DNA of 6,383 bases from Pseudoruminococcus sp964385235 (GTDB taxonomy: Bacteria; Bacillota; Clostridia; Oscillospirales; Acutalibacteraceae), in assembly GCA_964385235.1 (NCBI GenBank), contig CAYLOD010000086.1, positions 1-6,383 on the forward strand, given 5' to 3'. Positions 1 through 5,326 of the stretch are shown here, in pieces. The translations under genes were made by a program, and so were the position numbers. The notes beneath the pieces were generated by a model that did no database searches, was not told the DNA's origin, and saw only the letters and a list, made by a program, of their open reading frames with translations. Every line of letters begins with the position of its first letter. Positions within the stretch are counted from its first letter, which is position 1.

Positions 1-193
1 GTCGTTTTTCGCCGTGCGGCGAAAAACTTCGCAGTGTATTGGGATTGACTGTGTGCCGCGCAAGAAGTCAGAGCTTGATTAGCGCACGGCAGTTCATTGG
101 CAAAATCGTCCCCTCGCGGCAATAAGTTTCCCTCATCAATGTCGAGCGAGCGCAAGCGAGCGATTACGCGTCTTGCGTGTTGAGGCACTCGAC
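1..193 (+). mobile_element. Partial copy of a structured repeat element (copy 0), right end inside pheA
   Basis: This is a diverged, left-truncated copy of the element seen complete at 3758-4204, in the same orientation. Shared blocks occur in the same order: GTCGTTTTT at the left, GTGTGCCGCGCAAGAAGT (51-68), CACGGCAGTTCATTGG (85-100), GCGGCAATAAGTTTCCCT (about 116-133), ACGCGTCTTGCGTG (166-179) and GAGGCACTCGAC (182-193). The left terminal inverted repeat would lie before base 1. It begins with a perfect 10-bp hairpin (4-13 with 18-27). The final 27 bp (167-193) lie inside pheA and encode its last nine residues. No ORF in it looks like a real gene. That it is a non-autonomous mobile or structured repeat is inferred from multiple copies plus inverted ends. 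Confidence 0.8.
4..27. other. Perfect 10-bp hairpin at the left of copy 0
   Basis: GTTTTTCGCC (4-13) pairs perfectly with GGCGAAAAAC (18-27) around a GTGC loop. The T-run comes before the stem and the A-run after it on both strands. This is the reverse of an intrinsic terminator, so it is not called one. The equivalent hairpins in the two other units keep the fold with different base pairs. Confidence 0.8.
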
Positions 194-1321
194 AGACTCG
201 GCATAATTGCCTAAGAAGGAAAATTCGGGTAGTTCTTCGGAGAGGGAGCAGAGGAGTTTTTTAATGTGTTCACTCTGTACATTTCCCGTAAAATCAAGAT
301 AAAAGAGGTACTCAAAGCCTTTGCCGACCATCGGGCGGGATTCTATCTTTGTGAGATTCAGACCGTGAGATGAGAAACGCGACAAGACACTGCAAAGCGA
401 ACCCTTGATGTGCGGTACGGAAAAGCAAAGACTGATTTTGTCGGCGTCCGCTGTTATGACGGGTTCGCGTGAAATTACTATAAACCGTGTGCAGTTGCTC
501 TTATCATTCTGTATATTCCTTGAAAAAATTTTTAAACCGTATTTGTCGGCGGCATACTCGGAGCATATTGCCGCCAACGACCTGTCTCCGCTCTCGGAAA
601 CCATTTTCGCGGCGGCGGAGGTGCTTTCATAGAGCATCGCCGCAAGACCGTGCCCGTCAATAAAGTCCGAACACTGAGCGAGCGCCTGATCCTTGGAGTA
701 GACCTCCTTAATATCAGAAAGCTCCGCGGAACTGATTCCCGCTATACAATGGCTGATTTTCGTGTCGGCGGCGCTTACTATGTAAAAACGGTATTGAAGC
801 ATAAGGTCGTAAACATCAGTGACCGAACCCGCGGAGGAATTTTCTATCGGAATAATGCCGTAGTCGGCTTCCTTGGCCTCCAGCGCCTCAAAAATCTCAT
901 TGAAGCGGCTGTAAAAAACAGGCTCGCAGTCGGGATAAAGCCTCATCAGGGCTATGTGCGTATTTGATCCGGCGCTGCCGAAACAGGCTACTCTCTCATG
1001 ATTCTCGTTGATTCTTATCTCGCCGCCCGCGGACTCAAATACCTCGCAAAGCTCCTTGCCTGTTCCCATTATATCGTGCTGAAGACCACGGCTTATTTCT
1101 ATAATGTTTTCAAAAAGCATACGCGTACAGTCAGCATAACGCCCCGACTTTGATGCGACCCTTTGCAGTATCTCGTCTTCCCTTTTTTCGTTGAATATCG
1201 GCATATTGTTTTCCGCCTTATATCTCGCGACCTCCTCGGAGCAGCTCATTCTGCGGGTAAACAGCTCGACAATCCGATCGTCTATTTCATCAATTTCCGT
1301 TCTTATATCTTTTAATTCCAT
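164..1321 (-). CDS. pheA: Bifunctional chorismate mutase / prephenate dehydratase with ACT domain
   Basis: This cytosolic enzyme converts chorismate to prephenate and then phenylpyruvate, the committed branch to phenylalanine. Residues 1-85 are an AroQ-type mutase. R7, R24, K35, R47, E48 and Q81 match the E. coli active-site set, while the position of E. coli Asp48 is Asn44. Prephenate dehydratase spans about 109-285, with GIIPIENSSAGSV (155-167), STSAAA (233-238) and the TRF signature (278-280). An ACT domain at about 295-372 carries ESRP (327-330) and predicts feedback inhibition by phenylalanine; its first Phe-site motif, usually GALV, reads GSLC here. The start is supported by an AAAGGA-like ribosome site, 15 bp after the aroC stop, so it is the third gene of the operon. 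The protein should end near FLGNY (about 369-373). Instead it runs on, and residues 377-385 (VECLNTQDA) are encoded exactly by the last 27 bp of the adjacent repeat element. Confidence 0.95.
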   Translation of the reverse strand: MELKDIRTEIDEIDDRIVELFTRRMSCSEEVARYKAENNMPIFNEKREDEILQRVASKSGRYADCTRMLFENIIEISRGLQHDIMGTGKELCEVFESAGGEIRINENHERVACFGSAGSNTHIALMRLYPDCEPVFYSRFNEIFEALEAKEADYGIIPIENSSAGSVTDVYDLMLQYRFYIVSAADTKISHCIAGISSAELSDIKEVYSKDQALAQCSDFIDGHGLAAMLYESTSAAAKMVSESGDRSLAAICSEYAADKYGLKIFSRNIQNDKSNCTRFIVISREPVITADADKISLCFSVPHIKGSLCSVLSRFSSHGLNLTKIESRPMVGKGFEYLFYLDFTGNVQSEHIKKLLCSLSEELPEFSFLGNYAESVECLNTQDA

Positions 1322-1336
1322 TTTATCATATCCTTT

Positions 1337-2425
1337 TTACAGCTTGGTTTTTTCCATCATCAGCTCGAGGACGGCTATTGCCGCCGCGCTCTCTATAACG
1401 GGAACGGCGCGGACAACTATGCACGGATCGTGCCTGCCCTTGATATTAAGCTCGGTATTTTCATGCTTTTCGATATCTACGGTATTCTGCGTTTGAGAAA
1501 TTGACGCAGTCGGCTTTACAGCCGCCCGGAATATTACAGGCATACCCGACGTTATGCCGCCAAGACTTCCTCCGTGGTTGTTTGTCGAGGTTCTCACCTC
1601 ACCGTTTTCATATATAAAGGGATCGTTGTTTTCGCTCCCCCTGAGCTTTGAACCGTCAAAGCCCGAACCGAACTCTATGCCCTTGACCGCGGGAACTCCG
1701 AACACTATTGACGAAATAACATTTTCCACACCGCCAAACATCGGAGAGCCTATTCCGGCGGGAATACCCGTCACCGCGCATTCCACAACGCCGCCTATGC
1801 TGTCCTGCGACATACGGCAGCTTTCTATAAGCTCGCGCATCGGCTCCTCCGACGTTTCGTCTATTACGGCAAATCTTTTCATGCCGAGGCTTGTGAGCAG
1901 ATCATCGGAAATATTTGTCGGGTCAAACGGCTTGTCCGATATATTTCCTACGCTTAAGATATGCGCACCGATTTTTATTCCGCGCCTTTCAAGTATCTGC
2001 CTTGCGACAGCGCCCGCGAACACAAGCGGAGCGGTCAGCCTCCCCGAAAAGTGGCCGCCGCCGCGCGGGTCATTATACCCGCCGTAGCGGACATAGCCCG
2101 TAAAGTCGGCGTGAGAAGGACGAGGCGCAGTGAGCAGATTTCCGTAGTCCTGCGAGCGTGTGTTTGTATTGCGAATAACGGCGCAGAGCGGCGCGCCTGT
2201 GGTTTTATTGCCAAGCATGCCGGAAAGTATCTCCGGCTGATCGCTTTCCCTGCGCGGAGTCGCCGCCTTGTCGTTTCCCGGGGCGCGTCGTGCCATCTGC
2301 GCAAGAAGCCTGTCCATGTCAATATCCTCTCCCGAGGGTAAACCGTTTATCACAACGCCGATTCCGCTGCCGTGGCTTTCCCCGAAAATAGAAATTTCTA
2401 TATTTTTACCCCATGTCGATGACAT
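1337..2425 (-). CDS. aroC: Chorismate synthase
   Basis: This enzyme converts 5-enolpyruvylshikimate-3-phosphate to chorismate using reduced FMN, the last step of the shikimate pathway. The 362-residue length is normal. Family signatures are present: FGESHG (14-19, His18), RPSHADF (102-108, His105), DPRGGGHFSGRLTAP (119-133), NHGGSLGGITSGMP (283-296) and GRHDPC (330-335). No flavin-reductase domain is fused, so FMNH2 must come from a separate source. The frame stays open upstream to a TTG at 2440. I choose the ATG at 2425 because it gives the family-typical N-terminus MSSTWG and has a GGGGG ribosome site at 2434-2438. This start lies 20 nt inside the end of aroA, which suggests translational coupling. 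pheA follows after 15 bp. Confidence 0.96.
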   Translation of the reverse strand: MSSTWGKNIEISIFGESHGSGIGVVINGLPSGEDIDMDRLLAQMARRAPGNDKAATPRRESDQPEILSGMLGNKTTGAPLCAVIRNTNTRSQDYGNLLTAPRPSHADFTGYVRYGGYNDPRGGGHFSGRLTAPLVFAGAVARQILERRGIKIGAHILSVGNISDKPFDPTNISDDLLTSLGMKRFAVIDETSEEPMRELIESCRMSQDSIGGVVECAVTGIPAGIGSPMFGGVENVISSIVFGVPAVKGIEFGSGFDGSKLRGSENNDPFIYENGEVRTSTNNHGGSLGGITSGMPVIFRAAVKPTASISQTQNTVDIEKHENTELNIKGRHDPCIVVRAVPVIESAAAIAVLELMMEKTKL

Positions 2426-3677
2426 TCGCATTACCCCCAAGATTATTATAGTCGTTAAAGAAACCCGGATAAGATTTATTTATGCTTTCGCTGTCGGTTA
2501 TTATAACAGGCTCTGTCGCCCTTGCCGCCGCAACGGACAGCGCCATGACGATTCTGTGGTCGTTATATCCATTGACCGTTCCTCCGTGGAGCGACGGCAC
2601 GCCTACTATTCTCAGTCCGTCGGGAAGCTCTGTGACATCGGCGCCGAGAGCGTTCAATCCCTCGGTTATCGCGTGCAGTCTGTCACTTTCCTTTATGCGA
2701 AGTCTTGCCGCTCCGGTTATATTGGTTGTGCCGGCGGAAAGCGACGCGACAACAGCCAGAATCGGAACGAGGTCAGGTATATCGCCCGCGTCAATATCTG
2801 TGCCGTAAAGTTCCCTACCTTTAGATGTCGCAACTCTGCCGCTGATGGTTACATCAGCTCCGAAGCGGCGCAGAAGATCAACAATGGTTCTGTCTCCCTG
2901 ACAGGAATTTATATCGAGATTTTCGACAGAAACATTTCCGCCGAGCGCGCCCGCCGACAGGAAAAACGCCGCTTGCGACCAGTCACCCTCGATAGTAGTG
3001 TCCCGAGGGCTGTAGCTTTGACTGCCGTAGACCTTATAACCTGTTTCCGTTTCTACAACGGCAACGCCGAAGCGCGTCATTATATCAAGCGTCATGTCGA
3101 TATAGCTCTTTGATTCAAGTGCGGAGGTCAGAACTATTTCGCTGTCTCCGCTCAGTGTCGGCAGCGCGAGCAGAAGTCCTGTTATAAACTGCGAGCTGAT
3201 ATTTCCGGGTATTTCAAATCTCCCGGGACGAAGCTGCCCTCTGATCTCAAGCGGCAGTCCGCCCGACGTGATGCACCGGACCCCGGCTTTCGGCAGGCAG
3301 TCAAGGTATATTCCTATCGGCCGTTCGGGCAGCCTGCCATGACCGATAAATTTCGCGTTTATGTTTCCCGCTCCCGCTACCGGTATCAGGAATCTGAGCG
3401 TTGACCCCGACTCGCCGCAGTCGAGAACGGTATTTTGATTTGAATACATCATCTTGCCGTCGATAGTCAGGCGTTTCTCGATAACAGACACCGCCGCGCC
3501 AAGCTCTTTAACGCAGTTTATCGTCGCACATATATCGTTGGAAAGCTCGACAGGCTCAAGCGTACTTATTCCCGACGCAAGGGCGGCACATATGACCGCT
3601 CTGTGAGCCGCGCTCTTTGACGGTGGGACAGCTATCATTCCCGAGAGAATATTCGGTTCAATTTTTACATTACTCAT
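2406..3677 (-). CDS. aroA: 3-phosphoshikimate 1-carboxyvinyltransferase (EPSP synthase)
   Basis: This enzyme transfers the enolpyruvyl group of phosphoenolpyruvate to shikimate-3-phosphate, the sixth shikimate step and the target of glyphosate. The 423-residue length is typical. Visible motifs are PPSKSAAHR (18-26), CGESGSTLRF (87-96, the counterpart of the NAGTAMRP loop), GRLPERP (114-120), SSQF (161-164), catalytic DLVPI (302-306), RIKESDRL (327-334), NDHR (372-375) and the C-terminal KSYPGF (401-406). E. coli Pro101 in the glyphosate-sensitive loop aligns with Phe here. Whether this alters sensitivity cannot be told from sequence. A GTG at 3686 is in frame, but the ATG at 3677 has the AGGGTGAG ribosome site at good distance, with the GTG inside it. 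It is the first gene of aroA-aroC-pheA and its end overlaps aroC by 20 nt. Confidence 0.96.
   Translation of the reverse strand: MSNVKIEPNILSGMIAVPPSKSAAHRAVICAALASGISTLEPVELSNDICATINCVKELGAAVSVIEKRLTIDGKMMYSNQNTVLDCGESGSTLRFLIPVAGAGNINAKFIGHGRLPERPIGIYLDCLPKAGVRCITSGGLPLEIRGQLRPGRFEIPGNISSQFITGLLLALPTLSGDSEIVLTSALESKSYIDMTLDIMTRFGVAVVETETGYKVYGSQSYSPRDTTIEGDWSQAAFFLSAGALGGNVSVENLDINSCQGDRTIVDLLRRFGADVTISGRVATSKGRELYGTDIDAGDIPDLVPILAVVASLSAGTTNITGAARLRIKESDRLHAITEGLNALGADVTELPDGLRIVGVPSLHGGTVNGYNDHRIVMALSVAAARATEPVIITDSESINKSYPGFFNDYNNLGGNANVIDMG
2433..2438 (-). promoter_or_regulatory. Ribosome binding site that decides the aroC start
   Basis: On the minus strand GGGGGT (2438-2433) lies 7 nt before the ATG at 2425. 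The upstream in-frame TTG (2440) overlaps this G-run and so lacks a site of its own. The site is inside the aroA coding sequence, consistent with re-initiation by ribosomes finishing aroA. Confidence 0.6.
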
Positions 3678-3681
3678 TATA

Positions 3682-3689
3682 CTCACCCT
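3682..3689 (-). promoter_or_regulatory. aroA ribosome binding site
   Basis: AGGGTGAG on the minus strand precedes the ATG at 3677 by 4 nt from its last G (8 nt from the AGGG core). The alternative GTG start (3686-3684) is part of this site, which argues against its use. Confidence 0.6.
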
Positions 3690-3733
3690 AAAACAACGTG
3701 CGGCTTTTACACCGTCCCGCAGTAATTATTATC

Positions 3734-3762
3734 ATTATATCACAAATTTTACAATTAGTCGA
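3734..3762 (-). promoter_or_regulatory. Promoter of the aroA-aroC-pheA operon
   Basis: On the minus strand there is a perfect TATAAT (3739-3734) with an upstream TGA (extended -10 form). A 17-bp spacer separates it from TCGACT (3762-3757), which matches four of six bases of TTGACA. The predicted leader to the aroA ATG is about 50 nt, too short for a T-box or long attenuator. Bases 3758-3762 of the -35 hexamer are also the left terminus of the repeat element, so the element appears to supply the -35 box. Confidence 0.6.
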
Positions 3763-3764
3763 GT

Positions 3765-3969
3765 GCGGCGGGGTGCCCCCGCGGGCAAGACGCGAAGTCG
3801 TTTTTTTTTTGACATACGTCAAAAAAACTTCGACACCGACAGGGGTTGCCCGTGTGCCGCGCAAGAAGTTTTGTACTAAATCAGCACACGGCAGTTCATT
3901 GGTAACTTCGTCCCTGCGCGGCAATAAGTTTCCCTTATCAGTGCCGAGCGAGGCTTGCCGAGCGACTAC
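3765..3969 (+). repeat. First unit of tandem duplication inside the element
   Basis: This 205-bp unit is nearly identical to the next unit. The differences I find are three substitutions in the stretch at 3831-3846, one at 3963, and a T-run of 10 against 14. It starts with a 6-bp GC hairpin (GCGGGG, TGC loop, CCCCGC; 3768-3782), followed by GCAAGACGCGAAGTCG and the T-run hairpin at 3804-3827. Confidence 0.9.
3804..3827. other. T-run hairpin, first unit
   Basis: TTTTTTTGAC (3804-3813) pairs with GTCAAAAAAA (3818-3827) around an ATAC loop. Short GAAG/CTTC arms flank it at 3794-3797 and 3828-3831. It is the counterpart of the hairpins at 4-27 and 4013-4036. The T-run precedes the stem, so it is not a standard terminator on either strand. 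Confidence 0.7.
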
Positions 3970-4178
3970 GCGGCGGGGTGCCCCCGCGGGCAAGACGCGA
4001 AGTCGTTTTTTTTTTTTTTGACATACGTCAAAAAAACTTCGGCACTGACAAGGGTTGCCCGTGTGCCGCGCAAGAAGTTTTGTACTAAATCAGCACACGG
4101 CAGTTCATTGGTAACTTCGTCCCTGCGCGGCAATAAGTTTCCCTTATCAGTGCCGAGCGAGGCTTGCCGAGTGACTAC
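3970..4178 (+). repeat. Second unit of tandem duplication inside the element
   Basis: This unit repeats 3765-3969 with four extra Ts (run at 4006-4019), giving 209 bp. It contains the best-formed large stem: 4039-4054 with 4141-4156 (15 of 16 pairs), enclosing 4064-4072 with 4124-4132 (9 of 9) and 4074-4079 with 4113-4118 (6 of 6). The 3' tail at 4179-4204 completes the terminal module. Confidence 0.9.
4013..4036. other. T-run hairpin, second unit
   Basis: TTTTTTTGAC (4013-4022) pairs with GTCAAAAAAA (4027-4036) around an ATAC loop, with seven further unpaired Ts upstream. Relative to the hairpin at 4-27, two stem positions have changed on both sides so that pairing is kept. Confidence 0.7.
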
Positions 4179-4218
4179 GCGTCTTGCGTGTCGAGGCACT
4201 CGACCAATGAAAATTGTG

Positions 4219-4264
4219 TTGGTTTTTTTATCGGTATGTGATATGATAACTATATGGATATAAT
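4219..4264 (+). promoter_or_regulatory. Candidate promoter(s) for the carboxypeptidase-like gene
   Basis: Two overlapping -10 candidates lie just right of the repeat element. TATGAT (4242-4247) has an extended TGA and a 17-bp spacer from a weak TTGGTT (4219-4224). A perfect TATAAT (4259-4264) has no good -35. Either would give a short leader to the TTG start at 4297. Which one is used cannot be settled by eye. Confidence 0.45.
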
Positions 4265-4277
4265 AGCTATGTGATAT
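4235..4277 (+). promoter_or_regulatory. 10-bp direct repeat flanking the promoter -10 region (possible operator)
   Basis: TATGTGATAT occurs at 4235-4244 and again at 4268-4277, 33 bp apart (about three helical turns), on either side of the TATAAT at 4259-4264. The palindrome ATAGCTAT (4263-4270) lies between them. The placement fits a regulator site, but chance repeats are common in AT-rich DNA. Confidence 0.25.
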
Positions 4278-4283
4278 ACGTTT

Positions 4284-4291
4284 GGCGGTGA
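4284..4291 (+). promoter_or_regulatory. Ribosome binding site supporting a TTG start
   Basis: GGCGGTGA is one base from the consensus GGAGGTGA and ends 5 nt before TTG 4297-4299. It overlaps the more upstream start candidates (TTG 4282, GTG 4288), arguing against them. Confidence 0.55.
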
Positions 4292-4296
4292 TTTGG

Positions 4297-5136
4297 TTGA
4301 GCGATAAGATAATCAGGAAAAATTCCTCACATGGAAAACGAAATAAAAAACAGTTAAAAGCCCCACCGGGCGGAAAACGCGTTATGTCCGCATATGAGGC
4401 TATGGAAAAAAGCCGCGATACCAAAAGTCTTATTTCATATATGATACTGCTTCCCGTCACTATTGTTATACTCGTTATAATAATGGTTTTATTTGTCGTT
4501 ATTCATGTCAACGACCGCCCTAAGGGAATTTCCGAAACAGCACAGAACTCATCCGGGTATGTAACTTATGTTTCAGCGGAGGACGAAAAAAAGCTTCTCA
4601 CAATAGCTTCAAGCAAAACTCCTCTCGGTAATGACTATAAGCCCGATATTCGGGATTACGACGGAGTAAAATACGATTCAATACTTGAAGAACCTCTCAC
4701 GGAAATGATTGAGGCGGCAAAAAAGGACGGTGTTTCACTTAAGCTGTCGGGCGGGTATATTTCAAGCGCGGAACAGGACGAGCTGTATAAAGCCGAAACA
4801 CAACGTCTGATAAATGAGAAAGACTACTCCCGCGTTAAGGCGGAAAACGAAGCAGAAAAAACCGTTCCCCGCGGAGGCATGTCGGACAGACAGACGGGAC
4901 TTTCGGTAGAATTTTACTCCGACGGAAATTTTGCGGAAAGCAATGAGTATTCATGGCTTGTTATGCACGCGAATGAATACGGCTTTATACAGCGATATAC
5001 CGAACCAAAGGAGGACAAAACAAAGGTCAAAGCAAACGCGTCACTTTTCCGATATGTCGGAAAGGAAAACGCGGACAAAATCCTCATGCTCGATATGTCT
5101 CTCGATGAATATGCCGAATATGTCAACAGCAGATAA
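4297..5136 (+). CDS. Membrane-anchored VanY/M15B D,D-carboxypeptidase-like protein, predicted inactive
   Basis: This is a 279-residue type II membrane protein. It has a basic cytoplasmic N-terminus (1-43), one hydrophobic helix (about 44-71) and an extracellular domain resembling M15B peptidases, which normally remove the terminal D-Ala of peptidoglycan stem peptides using zinc. Family landmarks are in order: SGGYISSAEQDELY (151-164), SDRQTGLSVEF (196-206), WLVMHANEYGFIQRY (220-234), KEDKT (238-242), FRYVG (251-255) and a C-terminal SLDEY (268-272). The key residues are missing. The Arg of SGYRS is Ile, the zinc His of S-x-H-QTGLA is Arg198, the zinc Asp is Glu205, and the EPWH segment reads NASL (247-250), losing the catalytic Glu and last zinc His. 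The fold seems intact, so a binding or scaffold role is more likely than hydrolysis. The start is the TTG at 4297; an ATG at 4384 is the alternative. The gene is divergent from aroA and upstream of the glucokinase. Confidence 0.8.
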   Translation: MSDKIIRKNSSHGKRNKKQLKAPPGGKRVMSAYEAMEKSRDTKSLISYMILLPVTIVILVIIMVLFVVIHVNDRPKGISETAQNSSGYVTYVSAEDEKKLLTIASSKTPLGNDYKPDIRDYDGVKYDSILEEPLTEMIEAAKKDGVSLKLSGGYISSAEQDELYKAETQRLINEKDYSRVKAENEAEKTVPRGGMSDRQTGLSVEFYSDGNFAESNEYSWLVMHANEYGFIQRYTEPKEDKTKVKANASLFRYVGKENADKILMLDMSLDEYAEYVNSR

Positions 5137-5210
5137 TTTGTCGTTTTCAACATTTATGGTAATTGTTTTTTGTAAGAATCAGATAAAATTAAATTTATTT
5201 AAAGTTTCTC

Positions 5211-5239
5211 TTTTATAAATTTCTACTATATGGTATAAT
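5211..5239 (+). promoter_or_regulatory. Candidate promoter of the ROK glucokinase gene
   Basis: A perfect TATAAT (5234-5239) preceded by TGG (extended -10) lies 17 bp from TTTTAT (5211-5216), a weak -35. The predicted leader is about 80 nt. The 190-bp spacer from 5137 to 5326 is AT-rich and shows no convincing terminator hairpin or small gene. Read-through from the upstream gene is therefore possible. Confidence 0.5.
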
Positions 5240-5311
5240 ATTATAAGCATTATTGTTTGCTGCTATATTCTCTTTGAACATATGAGAATAAAACATATAT
5301 ATAATAGAAAC

Positions 5312-5319
5312 AGGAGTGA
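5312..5319 (+). promoter_or_regulatory. Ribosome binding site of the glucokinase gene
   Basis: AGGAGTGA lies upstream of ATG 5327 (10 nt after AGGAG) and of an in-frame TTG at 5324 (7 nt after AGGAG). It rules out the upstream in-frame ATG at 5282, which would add a lysine/asparagine-rich tail unlike the family. Confidence 0.7.
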
Positions 5320-5326
5320 ATTATTG

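Larger units (their letters stand above)
3758..4204 (+). mobile_element. Complete MITE-like structured repeat element with inverted ends and internal duplication
   Basis: A 447-bp non-coding element fills most of the space between the divergent aroA and carboxypeptidase-like genes. Its ends are a perfect 9-bp inverted repeat: GTCGAGTGC at 3758-3766 and GCACTCGAC at 4196-4204. A second, subterminal inverted pair is GCAAGACGCGAAGTCG (3785-3800) against TGACTACGCGTCTTGC (4172-4187), matching at 14 of 16 positions. The interior is a body duplicated in tandem (3765-3969 and 3970-4178). Flanks read CAATTA on the left and CAATGA on the right, a possible imperfect 6-bp target duplication, not conclusive. 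No transposase is encoded, so movement would need a protein acting in trans. A related partial copy lies at 1-193 and the terminal module recurs at 6276-6383. Mobility is inferred from architecture. Confidence 0.75.

Noticed and set aside
405..3113. Long antisense frames inside pheA, aroC and aroA
   Set aside because: They are shadows of strongly conserved minus-strand enzymes, with no recognisable domains and compositions reflecting the opposite strand.
3690..3757. T-box or attenuator upstream of the aromatic operon
   Set aside because: The leader from the predicted start site is only about 50 nt, with no leader peptide rich in Phe/Trp/Tyr and no T-box sequence.
3794..4040. Intrinsic terminators at the T-run hairpins
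   Set aside because: The T-run precedes and the A-run follows the stem on both strands, opposite to a terminator, and the GC part of the stem is only three pairs in the two complete units.
3752..4210. Definite target-site duplication CAATTA / CAATGA
   Set aside because: Only five of six bases match and the DNA is AT-rich. I mention it as suggestive but do not annotate it.
3698..4263. Two overlapping plus-strand reading frames (about 100-107 codons) across the element units
   Set aside because: They lie entirely within non-coding repeat DNA, start without ribosome sites, and all four substitutions between the units change the encoded amino acid. The T-run difference also shifts the frame. 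This is the pattern of structure or drift, not of coding.
3688..4460. Minus-strand reading frames over the element and the start of the carboxypeptidase-like gene
   Set aside because: They are translations of repeat sequence, with no family similarity, no ribosome site, and overlap with a well-supported gene.
5274..5305. Second glucokinase promoter (TTGAAC with TATAAT at 5300-5305)
   Set aside because: The spacer is 20 bp, and the transcript would start at or inside the ribosome binding site.
5282..5326. Longer N-terminus for the glucokinase from ATG 5282
   Set aside because: The extension is AT-rich, overlaps the ribosome binding site at 5312-5319, and would precede the normal start of the ROK fold.
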